Notes: generated by a model from the letters alone, not told the origin. Shown: positions 43,244-52,523, counted from the first letter of the stretch. The stretch: 64,000 bases of DNA from JBHHUI01 sp965248775 (GCA_965248775.1 OZ252150.1:1798001-1862000); one strand, 5' to 3'. Numbers and translations are program-made.

Positions 43244-43969
43244 ATGACATCTGATGTGACGCTGACAATTGACGGGCAGGAGATTACTGTACCAGCCGGT
43301 ACGACCATCTTGCAGGCTGCCGAACAGCTTGACAAAAATGTTCCCACAATTTGCTATCACGAGCATACTTCGTCATATGGACTTTGTCGGCTATGCGTTG
43401 TGGAAGTAGAGGGCGCGCGTGTGTTGCAAGCCTCTTGTGTTGCCCAAGTAGGCAACGATATGGTGGTTAATACACGCAATGAACGCGTCGAACGCAGCCG
43501 CCGCACAATCCTGGAAATGCTCGATTCCGCAGTAGACTTGAGCGAGGCGCCGGAAATCCAGGACCAGCTCTCTGATTATGCAGCGAATGCTTCCCGCTTT
43601 GGGGAGGTCAAAAAACGGACTTTGCCTATTATCGACGATAACCCGATGTTCGTCCGCGATTACAGCCAATGCGTACTCTGCTGGCGATGCGTGCAGGTCT
43701 GTGCCGACGACGCCCAGTTCACATTCGCGATAAACTTCAGTGGACGGGGTTTCGAGACCAGCATCGACACGTTTTTCAAACAGAGTCTGACGGATTCGAC
43801 CTGTGTCTTTTGCGGCCAGTGTGTCGGCGTTTGCCCCACAGGTGCGTTGAAACCCAAGCGCGAATATCTACTGGAGCAAGGCCACACACCCGATGAAATA
43901 ATGCAACTGACCAGAACCAAACGGCGCAAGAAAAAGCGCCGCCAAGAGCGACCTTACCAGACCGGCTAG
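43244..43969 (+). CDS. Iron-sulfur subunit of formate dehydrogenase (NuoG N-terminal / HoxU type)
   Basis: 241 residues from ATG 43244. The N-terminal [2Fe-2S] ferredoxin domain has CYHEHTSSYGLCRLCVVEVEG and a fourth Cys in QASCVAQV. Two [4Fe-4S] motifs follow, CVLCWRCVQVC and CVFCGQCVGVCP. The tail is strongly basic (KRRKKKRRQERP). It should wire the molybdopterin subunit to the NuoEF-like diaphorase. The spacing of 75 bases from the upstream gene and 61 from the downstream one fits one operon. The His-Cys3 cluster of full NuoG is not obvious. Confidence 0.9.
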   Translation: MTSDVTLTIDGQEITVPAGTTILQAAEQLDKNVPTICYHEHTSSYGLCRLCVVEVEGARVLQASCVAQVGNDMVVNTRNERVERSRRTILEMLDSAVDLSEAPEIQDQLSDYAANASRFGEVKKRTLPIIDDNPMFVRDYSQCVLCWRCVQVCADDAQFTFAINFSGRGFETSIDTFFKQSLTDSTCVFCGQCVGVCPTGALKPKREYLLEQGHTPDEIMQLTRTKRRKKKRRQERPYQTG

Positions 43970-44030
43970 ACGAGACCAACACCCATTTCCGTGTTGACAT
44001 TCTTATTGGTTCGAAGACAGGAGATTGACT

Positions 44031-46193
44031 ATGTTTCAATCTGATCGGGTTGTATCGACGACTTGCCCATACTGTGGCGTCGGTTGTGGATTAGACCTGC
44101 ACATCAAGGATGATTATATTTACCGTGTCACTTCGGATTTTGACAACATCGTCAACAAGGGCAACCTGTGCGTCAAAGGTCGTTTTGGCTACGACTTCAT
44201 CTATCACAATAATCGCGTTACGTCTCCACTGATCCGAGTGGATCGCCAGGAACCGGGAGCACGCACGCAGGCCTTCAACCGCGACGAGTGGCGCGAAGCC
44301 AGTTGGGACGAAGCACTGGATTACATCGCCGATCGGCTGGTTGAAATCTATCAACGCGATGGCTCCGATGCAATGGCTGTCTACTGTTGCGCAAAAGCTT
44401 CCAACGAAGACAATTATTTACTCCAGAAGATGTACCGCGCGTTGTTCCGCACCAACAATGTGGACCACTGTACGCGCCTCTGCCACGCCGGTTCGGTGGT
44501 TGCCCTGCAACAAGCCATCGGCTCTGCCGCCATGAGCAACACCGCCACCGAAGTCGCCAAAGCGGATGTCTTCATAATCACTGGCACAAACACAACTGAA
44601 AATCATCCCATTATTGGATTGCATATGAAGGAAGCAATTCTTAAGCATGGGGCCAAATTAATTGTGATAGATCCACGCCGCCTAGAATTGGTAGACTTGG
44701 CGACTCTTTATTTGCCCTTGCGCCCCGGCAGCAACGTTCCGGTGTTCACCGCTATGGCGCATGTGATCATCAACGAGGTTCTGTACAACGAAGATTTCAT
44801 CAACCGGCGTACAGAGGGCTTTGAAGAATTCAAAGATTCGGCGCAGAAGTTCACCCCGGAATATGCTGAAACGATTTCCGGCGTTGACCGTAACCTGATC
44901 ATCGAAGCAGCGCGAATGTATGCGAACGCCGAACGCGGCTCGATCTTCTGGGGTATGGGCATTTCCCAGCTTGCGCATGGCACTTCCAGTGCTCTCGGCC
45001 TGATCCATTTGGCATTCCTCACCGGCCATATCGGGCGCGAAGGAACCGGCCTAAACCCACTGCGCGGCCAAAACAACGTGCAGGGCGCATCCGATATGGG
45101 CTGTATGCCGTATGACTATCCCGGCTATATGGAAGTAGTCAAAGAAGAAAACGCGCTCAAATGGGAGGCAGCCTGGAACATTGAACCGGGCGGCCTCAGC
45201 CGCGAAAAAGGCCTGACGACGACCGAAATCCTTACGAATGCGAAACCGGGTGGTGTGCGTGCGCTGTTTATCATGGGCGAAAATCCGATGATGACCGAGC
45301 CGAACCTTAACAAGACGCGCCACCATATGGAGAATTTAGAGTTCGTTGTGGCACAGGATTTGTTTATCAATGAATCGGGTGCCTACGCCGATGTCTTCCT
45401 ACCGGCAACTTCGTGGGCCGAAAAAGAAGGTACCTTCACCAATACCGACCGACGCGTGCAGCGTGTGCGCAAAGCCATCGAGCCGCGCGGCCAGGCACGC
45501 GCCGATTGGGAGATCATCTCTGACCTGGCAATACGCATCGAAAAGCGTCTTGACCGCGAGAATTCTGCTTTCTGGGGGTACGAAGAACCGGAAGAAATCC
45601 TAAAAGAGATGGGCAGTGTCTTTACGGGCTACGGCGGAGTCACATACGAGCGCATCGAAAAGGTCGGCCTGCAGTATCCAGTGCCCGACAATGACCATCC
45701 CGGCACACCATATCTGTTTTCGGAAACTTTTCCATCCGGGCGCGGCAAATTCTTCCCGCTGGAATATATCCCAGCAGTCGAGCAACCAGACGATGAATTC
45801 CCGTTCATCCTAACCACTGGTCGCCTGCTCGAACACTGGCACGGCGGCACGATGACCCGGAATTCGGAGCTTGCCAAATTAATGCCTGAGGCACGCGTGG
45901 ATGTTCATCCGATTGATGCGGTTCGGCTGGGAGTGGAAAATGGAGAACCCGTCAAAGTGTCCTCCCGCCGGGGTGATATCAATCTGCGCGCCACGGTGAC
46001 CAAGAAAGCGAATCCGGGCGTGGTCTTTATCCCGTTTCACTTTGTGGAAGCCGCGGCGAATGAACTCACCATTGATGCCCTCGACCCGCAGGCGAAGATT
46101 CCGGAGTTCAAAGCCTGTGCAGTGAAGATCGAACGTATCACTGAGGCAGAGTTGCCGGATCCCGACGTACAGCTTGAACGAGGTCGTTGGTAG
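44031..46193 (+). CDS. fdhA: Formate dehydrogenase catalytic subunit (molybdopterin/tungstopterin), Cys type
   Basis: 720 residues from ATG 44031, with AGGAG seven bases upstream (a TTG two codons earlier is less likely). N-terminal [4Fe-4S] ligands are CPYCGVGC plus NLCVKG. The active-site segment is VDHCTRLCHAGSVVAL, where the second Cys occupies the position that is Sec in many FDHs. The pterin-binding regions VIDPRRLELVDLATLYLPLRPGS (in part) and RLLEHWHGGTMTRNS are present. It oxidises formate to CO2, or reduces CO2, with NAD(H) via the two upstream subunits. The organism therefore uses Sec elsewhere but not here. Confidence 0.93.
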   Translation: MFQSDRVVSTTCPYCGVGCGLDLHIKDDYIYRVTSDFDNIVNKGNLCVKGRFGYDFIYHNNRVTSPLIRVDRQEPGARTQAFNRDEWREASWDEALDYIADRLVEIYQRDGSDAMAVYCCAKASNEDNYLLQKMYRALFRTNNVDHCTRLCHAGSVVALQQAIGSAAMSNTATEVAKADVFIITGTNTTENHPIIGLHMKEAILKHGAKLIVIDPRRLELVDLATLYLPLRPGSNVPVFTAMAHVIINEVLYNEDFINRRTEGFEEFKDSAQKFTPEYAETISGVDRNLIIEAARMYANAERGSIFWGMGISQLAHGTSSALGLIHLAFLTGHIGREGTGLNPLRGQNNVQGASDMGCMPYDYPGYMEVVKEENALKWEAAWNIEPGGLSREKGLTTTEILTNAKPGGVRALFIMGENPMMTEPNLNKTRHHMENLEFVVAQDLFINESGAYADVFLPATSWAEKEGTFTNTDRRVQRVRKAIEPRGQARADWEIISDLAIRIEKRLDRENSAFWGYEEPEEILKEMGSVFTGYGGVTYERIEKVGLQYPVPDNDHPGTPYLFSETFPSGRGKFFPLEYIPAVEQPDDEFPFILTTGRLLEHWHGGTMTRNSELAKLMPEARVDVHPIDAVRLGVENGEPVKVSSRRGDINLRATVTKKANPGVVFIPFHFVEAAANELTIDALDPQAKIPEFKACAVKIERITEAELPDPDVQLERGRW

Positions 46194-46326
46194 CAAGGAC
46201 ACATAGATTATTAATGACAGTTAATCCATAACTGCAAGCCGACAGAGGGGCTAACTTTGGAGGCGGGACTTTCCCTGTTCCGCCTTTTCGCTGCCCCACA
46301 ACAACACTAATTTCGAGGAGAACATA

Positions 46327-48228
46327 GTGCCAACCCGTAAGCTTGAAAACCTGAGGATCCCTGTCCCAAGCGATATCGAAATTTCTCAATCGCTCGAGCC
46401 GCTCCCCATTCAGCAAATTGCCGAAGAGATCGGCCTGCTTCCAGACGAATATGATCTCCATGGCAACACAAAAGCCAAAGTACATCTCTCTGTACGCGAC
46501 CGACTCGCCGATCGACCCAATGGAAAGTACGTCGATGTGACGGCTATCACACCCACTCCATTGGGTGAAGGCAAGACTACCACCACCGTGGGTCTCTGCC
46601 AGGCATTAGGAGCGCATCTCGGCAAGACTGTATTCACCAACATCCGGCAGCCCAGCCAGGGGCCGACCTTTGGCATCAAAGGGGGTGCGGCCGGTGGTGG
46701 TTACAGTCAGATCATCCCAATGGAAGAGTTCAACCTGCATCTGACGGGTGACATCCATGCCATCACGGCGGCAAACAACTTACTGGCGGCTGCCATCGAT
46801 ACCCGCATGTTCCATGAATCCACCCAGACCGACGAAGCACTTTTCAAGCGTCTCTGCCCGCCCGGCAAAGACGGCAGTCGTCGCTTTGCACCGGTGATGC
46901 TGAAACGGCTTGCCAATCTGGGCATCGAAAAAACCGATCCAAACGATCTTACGGAAGAAGAACGAAGCAAGTTCGTACGGCTGGACATCGACCCGGACAC
47001 GATTACGTGGCGTCGCGTTGCGGACACAAACGACCGAATGTTGCGAGGGATCACAATCGGTCAGGGCCCGAAAGAAAAAGATTTCACGCGCGCCACCGGC
47101 TACGACATTGCTGTCGCCAGCGAGATCATGGCGATCCTGGCCCTCACCACCGGTCTAGCGGATATGCGCGAGCGATTGGGCAAGATGGTGATCGGCACAA
47201 ACAGGGCCGGCGACCCGATTACCGCAGACGACCTGGGTATGGGCGGCGCGCTGACTGTGCTGATGAAAGATGCCATCATGCCGACCCTGATGCAGACATT
47301 GGAAGGGACGCCTGCCTTCGTCCACGCTGGTCCTTTTGCAAACATCGCGCACGGAAATTCGTCTATTATTGCCGATCAGATTGCGCTCAAACTAGCCGGT
47401 CCCGATGGCTATGTAATCACAGAGTCTGGCTTCGGCGCAGACATCGGCATGGAAAAGTTTTTCAACATCAAATGCCGCTACAGCGGGCTGATTCCGAACT
47501 GCGTGGTCCTGGTAGCAACAATCCGAGCACTAAAGATGCACGGCGGCGGACCAAAGGTCGTCGCCGGGAGGCCATTGGACCGGGCCTACACCGAAGAAAA
47601 TTTGGAGCTGCTGGAAGCTGGCTGCGTCAACCTTCAGGCACACATCGAGAATGCGGTGCGTTTCGGCATCCCGGTGGTCGTCGCCGTCAACCGCTTTACC
47701 AACGATACCGATTCCGAGGTTGAAGTGGTCCGTAAAAAGGCTTTGGAAGCCGGGGCTGTCGACGCGGTGATGTCAGACCACTGGACGGAAGGCGGAGCTG
47801 GAGCCGTCAAATTGGCGGAAGCTGTTGTAGCAACCTGTGAACTTCCGACTGATTTTAAGTTCCTTTATGACCTCGATCTGAGCATCAAGGACAAGATTGA
47901 GATCATCGTCAAGGAAATATACGGCGGCGATGGTGTCGAATTCTCCGAGAAGGCCGAGGAACAGATTGCAACTTACACACGCGCCGGCTTCGACAAACTG
48001 CCAATGTGCATGGCAAAGACACATCTCAGCCTCAGTCAAGATCCGAACCTGAAAGGGCGCCCGACCGGCTTCACTGTACCGGTGCGCGAGATCCGCGCCA
48101 GCGTGGGTGCCGGCTTCTTGTACCCACTACTGGGAACAATGAGCACAATGCCCGGCTTGCCGACCCGACCAGCTTACTATGATGTAGATTTGGACCTGGA
48201 AACCGGCGAGATTGTTGGTCTTTTCTAA
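46327..48228 (+). CDS. fhs: Formate-tetrahydrofolate ligase
   Basis: 633 residues from GTG 46327 with GAGGAG just upstream. The P-loop ITPTPLGEGKTTTTVGL, TNIRQPSQGPTFGIKGGAAG, FNLHLTGDIHAITAANNLL and KTHLSLSQDPNLKG are all canonical. The enzyme makes 10-formyl-THF from formate, THF and ATP, and can run backwards to recover ATP. It stands 133 bases after fdhA, suggesting formate is shuttled between oxidation and the folate pool. The length is somewhat above the usual ~557 residues because of an insertion around residues 165-235 (DGSRRFAPVMLKRL to RRVADTNDRMLRG), present in several bacterial forms. Confidence 0.95.
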   Translation: MPTRKLENLRIPVPSDIEISQSLEPLPIQQIAEEIGLLPDEYDLHGNTKAKVHLSVRDRLADRPNGKYVDVTAITPTPLGEGKTTTTVGLCQALGAHLGKTVFTNIRQPSQGPTFGIKGGAAGGGYSQIIPMEEFNLHLTGDIHAITAANNLLAAAIDTRMFHESTQTDEALFKRLCPPGKDGSRRFAPVMLKRLANLGIEKTDPNDLTEEERSKFVRLDIDPDTITWRRVADTNDRMLRGITIGQGPKEKDFTRATGYDIAVASEIMAILALTTGLADMRERLGKMVIGTNRAGDPITADDLGMGGALTVLMKDAIMPTLMQTLEGTPAFVHAGPFANIAHGNSSIIADQIALKLAGPDGYVITESGFGADIGMEKFFNIKCRYSGLIPNCVVLVATIRALKMHGGGPKVVAGRPLDRAYTEENLELLEAGCVNLQAHIENAVRFGIPVVVAVNRFTNDTDSEVEVVRKKALEAGAVDAVMSDHWTEGGAGAVKLAEAVVATCELPTDFKFLYDLDLSIKDKIEIIVKEIYGGDGVEFSEKAEEQIATYTRAGFDKLPMCMAKTHLSLSQDPNLKGRPTGFTVPVREIRASVGAGFLYPLLGTMSTMPGLPTRPAYYDVDLDLETGEIVGLF

Positions 48229-48251
48229 ATTTCCATTCGACGCCAGAATCA

Positions 48252-48285
48252 AAAGGTCTGCCAGGTGGCAGACCTTTCTTTTTAA
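48252..48285. terminator. Bidirectional intrinsic terminator between fhs and glgA
   Basis: An 11-bp stem AAAGGTCTGCC/GGCAGACCTTT with an AGGT loop, followed by TTTCTTTTT on the plus strand and preceded by a short A-run that gives a T-run for the minus strand. It lies between convergent genes. Confidence 0.9.
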
Positions 48286-49727
48286 GGGTCAATCACAGTC
48301 AATGAGCGTTCGTACATACTTTCATATTCTTGCGCTGCTTTTCCCCACGAGAAGCGCGCCTGCAACCCACGCTTTATGAGTGGGTTCCGGCGTCGTCCAT
48401 CCGACCAGATTCCGATTGCACGTCGTAAGGTTTCGACGAGTGCATCAACACTATATTCCGCAAACTTGAACCCGGTACTTTTCAACCGATCTGCGTGATA
48501 ATCAATAATGGTGTCATTCAGTCCACCGACAGCCCGGACAACTGGGATAGCACCATATCGTAACGCGATCATCTGTCCGATCCCACACGGTTCATAGCGC
48601 GATGGCATGACGAACAGGTCACAACCCGCATAGATGCGGCGCGCCAGGTCTGAATCGAATCGCAGAGATACGGATACCTGCGCTGGAAATCTATTTTCTA
48701 ATTCAAGCAACGTAGTTTCAATCTCCGGATCACCAATCCCGAGCACAACCAACTTTACATTGGCCTCTGATGCCAGCTGCTCAAATGCGGGCGCGAGCAA
48801 ATCAAACCCTTTCTGATGATCGAGTCGAGAGACGACTCCCAGCAATGGAGAATTGGATTCTGGCAGACCAAGCTCTTTTTGGAGAGCGATCTTGTTTTCA
48901 ATCCGTCCTTTGGGGTCGCTTACGCCAAATTGAGTATGAATCGCTCTGTCGGTTTCAGGATTCCATGATTCATAATCCAAGCCATTGACGATCCCGCAAA
49001 GGCGGTGCTCGCGTTGTCGAAGCACACCATCCAATCCTGCTCCAAATTCTTCAGTCAGAATTTCTTTCGCGTACCCAGGACTCACTGCATTAATCGCATC
49101 CGCGTACTTTATACCCAGGCCCATCAAGCTATCCTGTGCCCATTCAGGCAAGTCTCCCGAGTCAGCTGGAGCCAAGCCCGCCGCAGCGAGCGAGGCAGCA
49201 GCATTGTTGTTCTGGAATGGTAAATTATGGATAGTGAGGACCGTGGCGTTGTTTCTCCAGAAGGCATCTAGTTTGCGATTGAGCGCCAACCAATAAATCG
49301 CAGCTCCGGGATGAAAGTCATGTATATGGATAATGTCTGGTTGAAACCCGATTTCTTTTATTGCAGCAAGCGCTGCCAGACTGTAAAACACAAAGCGAGG
49401 TCCGTCGACTTCGATGCCCGGACCGTAAATCGATGCATCTCGAGTGACAGGTTGTCCGCCAATAAAATATAATCGAGCCCCACTTTCATTCCATTCTGAA
49501 ATGGAGACAGATTCATAATCTCCCGCCCAAGGAATCTGAACGGAAGTGCGCGTCCGAAATACCGTTTCATTGAGTTGGGCTATGTCGTAATGTGGAACAG
49601 CGACGCGCACATCGTGTCCGCGATTGCGCAGGGCTGCCGGCAAAGCCCCAAGCACATCACCCAGTCCACCCACCTTCACTAGCGGCGCGGCCTCTGCTGC
49701 GAGCATGAGAATTTTGAGACGCGACAT
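48282..49727 (-). CDS. glgA: Glycogen/starch synthase (GT5, ADP-glucose type)
   Basis: 481 residues from ATG 49727, with MSRLKILMLAAEAAPLVKVG as the family N-terminus. The ADP-glucose motif is KVGGLGDVLG (KxGGL), followed by DIIHIHDFHPGAAIYWLAL, the acceptor-site NGLDYESWNPETD, and the C-terminal FVMPSRYEPCGIGQMIALRYG and GGLNDTIIDY motifs. It extends alpha-1,4-glucan chains for glycogen storage. It is divergent from pfkA, 142 bases apart. No branching enzyme or glgC is next to it. Confidence 0.93.
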   Translation of the reverse strand: MSRLKILMLAAEAAPLVKVGGLGDVLGALPAALRNRGHDVRVAVPHYDIAQLNETVFRTRTSVQIPWAGDYESVSISEWNESGARLYFIGGQPVTRDASIYGPGIEVDGPRFVFYSLAALAAIKEIGFQPDIIHIHDFHPGAAIYWLALNRKLDAFWRNNATVLTIHNLPFQNNNAAASLAAAGLAPADSGDLPEWAQDSLMGLGIKYADAINAVSPGYAKEILTEEFGAGLDGVLRQREHRLCGIVNGLDYESWNPETDRAIHTQFGVSDPKGRIENKIALQKELGLPESNSPLLGVVSRLDHQKGFDLLAPAFEQLASEANVKLVVLGIGDPEIETTLLELENRFPAQVSVSLRFDSDLARRIYAGCDLFVMPSRYEPCGIGQMIALRYGAIPVVRAVGGLNDTIIDYHADRLKSTGFKFAEYSVDALVETLRRAIGIWSDGRRRNPLIKRGLQARFSWGKAAQEYESMYERSLTVIDP

Positions 49728-49869
49728 TAGAAGAGTAAAATAGGCTGGAGATTCATATGTGCACCCGAGCCGGAATCTTACCCCCATATTTGATAATGAT
49801 GGAACTCATTTATCGGTGAATTCCTATTCATAATTACTATATTTGCGTACATATATCTGAGGTCTTGCC

Positions 49870-50961
49870 ATGAAGAGAATTGGAATACTCACCGGCGGCG
49901 GCGATGCACCCGGGCTGAATGCCGTCATTCGGGCAGTCGTACGGACAGCCACCAATGACCATGATATCGAAGTGCTCGGGATCGAGAAAGGATACGATGG
50001 CCTGATCGAGGCGGAAGGTGTGCGCGTGCTCGGTCGCCAGGATGTGCGCGGCATCCTGGCACGCGGTGGCACGATCCTCGGTGCAGCGAACAGGGGTAAC
50101 CCGTTTGCCCGAGTCGTTGTAAGAGGTGACGTGGAGATCGAAATCGATGCCTCCGACGATGTTATCGCCAACATCGAACGCCTGGAGTTGGACGCGCTCA
50201 TTGTTGTTGGTGGAGACGGCACAATGCGTTGCAGTTATGATCTCATTCAGAAGGGCGCGCCGATTATCGGTGTCCCCAAAACGATCGACAATGATATGGG
50301 AGGTACAGATGTTACGTTTGGGTTTGACACCGCCCTAAACACTGCAACCGAAGCCCTGGACAAACTACATACGACTGCAGAGAGCCACCACCGCGTAATG
50401 CTGCTGGAATTGATGGGCCGCGATGCAGGCTGGATAACACTTGGCGCCGGGATTGCTGGTGGAGCAGATGCGATCTTAATTCCAGAAATCCCATTCTCGC
50501 TCGACCCGATTCTGAAGCGTATCCACGAACGGGAACAGCGCGGCAGCCCTTTCAGCATTATCGCGGTCTCAGAAGGTGCGCGGGCACGAGATGGCGAGCA
50601 AGTTTTTCGCATGGTGGGGAACCATCTTGTATCCGCCCGCCTAGGTGGGCTTTGCGAGAACGTCGCAGAAGAACTCAGTCAGCAAACCCATCTGGAAACA
50701 CGCTTTACAATCCTCGGACATTTGCAGCGCGGCGGACAGCCCAGCCCCTATGATCGTTGGTTGGCAACTCGTTACGGATCGGCAGCGGTGCGTCTCGCAG
50801 TTGAGAATAAATTTGGTTATATGGTGAATATTCGCGGACGCGAGATCGGTGACATCTCGATCAAGGATGCTCTGGATGAGACACCGAAGCTTGTTAATCC
50901 GGATGACGAACAAGTCCAAGCTGCGCGTGCCCTGGGGAGTGTCTTCGGCGACGAGAACTGA
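49870..50961 (+). CDS. pfkA: 6-phosphofructokinase, mixed ATP/PPi-type signature
   Basis: 363 residues. GILTGGGDAPGLNAVIRA, VVGGDGTMRCSYDL, GVPKTIDNDMGGTDVTFGFD, MGRDAGWI and the C-terminal GHLQRGGQPSPYDR identify PFK group A. The phosphoryl-donor positions are mixed: GGDGT (Gly as in ATP-dependent enzymes) but PKTIDND (Lys as in PPi-dependent enzymes). Donor use should not be assumed. It phosphorylates fructose 6-phosphate in glycolysis. It is divergent from glgA. Confidence 0.93.
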   Translation: MKRIGILTGGGDAPGLNAVIRAVVRTATNDHDIEVLGIEKGYDGLIEAEGVRVLGRQDVRGILARGGTILGAANRGNPFARVVVRGDVEIEIDASDDVIANIERLELDALIVVGGDGTMRCSYDLIQKGAPIIGVPKTIDNDMGGTDVTFGFDTALNTATEALDKLHTTAESHHRVMLLELMGRDAGWITLGAGIAGGADAILIPEIPFSLDPILKRIHEREQRGSPFSIIAVSEGARARDGEQVFRMVGNHLVSARLGGLCENVAEELSQQTHLETRFTILGHLQRGGQPSPYDRWLATRYGSAAVRLAVENKFGYMVNIRGREIGDISIKDALDETPKLVNPDDEQVQAARALGSVFGDEN

Positions 50962-51021
50962 ATCACATTATAGGCTTGTAGACTTAAACGCCCCGATTGC
51001 GGCATCAAACTTCCACCTGTT

Positions 51022-51060
51022 CTAGAAAAACAAAAGGCCGCCCTTTTCAGGACGGCCTTT
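51022..51060 (-). terminator. Intrinsic terminator reading on the minus strand
   Basis: Stem AAAGGCCG/CGGCCTTT with three further inner pairs and one mismatch. On the minus strand it is followed by TTTTGTTTTT. On the plus strand it lacks a T-run, so it mainly ends the tiny minus-strand unit at 51081-51131. Confidence 0.75.
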
Positions 51061-51080
51061 CATCTGCCGTGACGTTCAAT

Positions 51081-51131
51081 CTATCCGTGGAAGAGTGGCG
51101 CCACGGCAAAGTTGGTACAGCTACTACACAT
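51081..51131 (-). CDS. Possible 16-residue peptide gene with a strong ribosome-binding site
   Basis: The minus strand encodes MCSSCTNFAVAPLFHG then TAG. The start is preceded by AAAGGAGGAGG eight bases upstream, far stronger than most sites in the window. It is enclosed by minus-strand terminators on both sides (51022-51060 and 51181-51206), which defines a self-contained unit of about 120 bp between pfkA and recA. It has a CSSC pair but no signal or membrane segment. I saw no convincing promoter. It could be a genuine micropeptide, a leader or chance. I do not recognise it. Confidence 0.4.
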   Translation of the reverse strand: MCSSCTNFAVAPLFHG

Positions 51132-51180
51132 AAGCACCACCTCCTCCTTTCATAAGGATAGCTGCGACCCGTAGGTCAAT

Positions 51181-51206
51181 AAAAAACCCACAGAAAAGAC
51201 GTGGGT
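51181..51206 (-). terminator. Small intrinsic terminator upstream of the micro-ORF (minus strand)
   Basis: Six-pair stem ACCCAC/GTGGGT with a 9-base loop. On the minus strand it is followed by TTTTTTATT. It insulates the micro-ORF from the recA promoter region. Confidence 0.6.
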
Positions 51207-51250
51207 AAATGATGCCGCATTATCACACACATTGGGGAGTGATGTCAAAC

Positions 51251-51295
51251 TTGACTGTTTCGAACAAATGGTCTATCATTGCAGAACATCCGTTC
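51251..51295 (+). promoter_or_regulatory. recA promoter with LexA/DinR-type SOS box
   Basis: -35 TTGACT (51251-51256), 17-base spacer, -10 TATCAT (51274-51279). GAACATCCGTTC at 51284-51295 fits the Gram-positive LexA (DinR) pattern GAAC-N4-GTTC and covers the expected start of transcription, a classical repressor position. Confidence 0.82.
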
Positions 51296-51339
51296 CGGCC
51301 ACCATTTCCGGTGGTTGGCGTAAACATAAGGAGCTACCA

Positions 51340-52497
51340 ATGGCAAGGAAAAAGAAAAAGGCAACGCCAACGGAACCGCAGCAGGAGCAGGGTCGAGCAC
51401 GCGTAATCGACAAGACGCTGAGCGAGCTGACCAAGCGGTTTGGTGAAGGCGCTATCATGAAACTCGGCGAAGCCAAGCATCTAGAGATCGAGACCATTCC
51501 TACCGGCTCGCTCTCACTTGATATTGCCCTCGGCGTGGGTGGTATCCCGCGCGGTCGCGTGACCGAAATATACGGCCCCGAGTCCGCCGGCAAGACCACC
51601 GTCTGTTTGCACATCATCGCCGAAGCACAGAAAGCCGGTGGTGTTTGCGGATTCATCGATATGGAGCACGCACTCGATCCGAGCTATGCTGCCAAGATCG
51701 GCGTAGACGTAAACGAATTGTATGTCTCGCAGCCGGATACCGGTGAACAAGCCCTTGAGATCGCAGAAGCCCTTGTCCGCTCTGGCGCATTCGCAATTGT
51801 CGTCGTCGATTCTGTTGCAGCACTTGTCCCCCGCGCGGAGCTCGAAGGAGACATGGGCGATGCGCAGATGGGCTTGCAGGCACGCCTCATGAGCCAAGCC
51901 CTGCGCAAACTCTCCGGTGCAATCAAACAGTCCAATACTGCCCTACTTTTCACAAATCAGCTGCGCATGAAGATCGGTGTCATGTTCGGCAGTCCTGAGA
52001 CCACCACGGGCGGCAATGCCCTCAAGTTCTATGCAAGTGTGCGCCTCGACATCCGCCGCATTCAGGCGATAAAGGTCGGGCAGGAGGTTGTCGGTTCGCG
52101 TACGCGCGTGAAGGTAAAAAAGAACAAAGTTGCCCCGCCTTTCCGTGAAGCCGAATTCGATATCATGTACAACGAAGGCATCAGCAAAATGGGTGATGTC
52201 CTCGACATCGGAGTCTCCCTTGAGATAATCGACAAGCGTGGCTCGTTTTTCTCCTATGGGGAAACCCGTCTTGGACAAGGACGCGAAAATTCCAAACAAT
52301 TTCTGCGTGAGAATTCCGATCTAGCTCTAGAAATCGAAACAGAAATCCGAGCTGCATATCAGCTCGGAGAGGAACTGGAGGTCGTCGAGGAACCATCCGA
52401 AAACGGTAGCCACCCACCCGACCTAAGTGTCGAGGAAGCCCAGGAGGCAGAAACTAAAGCGGTGGAAGAACTCGCGACTGAGTTGGCGCTGAGTTAA
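51340..52497 (+). CDS. recA: RecA recombinase
   Basis: 385 residues from ATG 51340, with AAGGAG six bases upstream. An earlier in-frame start at 51232 would lie before the promoter and is rejected. Walker A is GPESAGKTTVCLHI. Other landmarks are KRFGEGAIMKLGEAKHLEIE, VVVDSVAALVPRAELEGDMGD, LLFTNQLRMKIGVMFG (loop L2 region) and GSPETTTGGNALKFYASVRL. The acidic C-terminal tail (EEAQEAETKAVEEL) is longer than in E. coli. RecA drives strand exchange and LexA self-cleavage. The SOS box upstream implies autoregulation through LexA. Confidence 0.97.
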   Translation: MARKKKKATPTEPQQEQGRARVIDKTLSELTKRFGEGAIMKLGEAKHLEIETIPTGSLSLDIALGVGGIPRGRVTEIYGPESAGKTTVCLHIIAEAQKAGGVCGFIDMEHALDPSYAAKIGVDVNELYVSQPDTGEQALEIAEALVRSGAFAIVVVDSVAALVPRAELEGDMGDAQMGLQARLMSQALRKLSGAIKQSNTALLFTNQLRMKIGVMFGSPETTTGGNALKFYASVRLDIRRIQAIKVGQEVVGSRTRVKVKKNKVAPPFREAEFDIMYNEGISKMGDVLDIGVSLEIIDKRGSFFSYGETRLGQGRENSKQFLRENSDLALEIETEIRAAYQLGEELEVVEEPSENGSHPPDLSVEEAQEAETKAVEELATELALS

Positions 52498-52523
52498 TCT
52501 CTCTCGCTCTGATTACATAGATC

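Noticed and set aside
47007..47723. 238-codon plus-strand frame inside formate-THF ligase
   Set aside because: Arg/His-rich out-of-frame translation of a highly conserved gene; a shadow frame.
51232..51339. Upstream in-frame start for recA
   Set aside because: It would place the start before the consensus promoter and LexA box. ATG 51340 has the proper ribosome-binding site and the family N-terminus.
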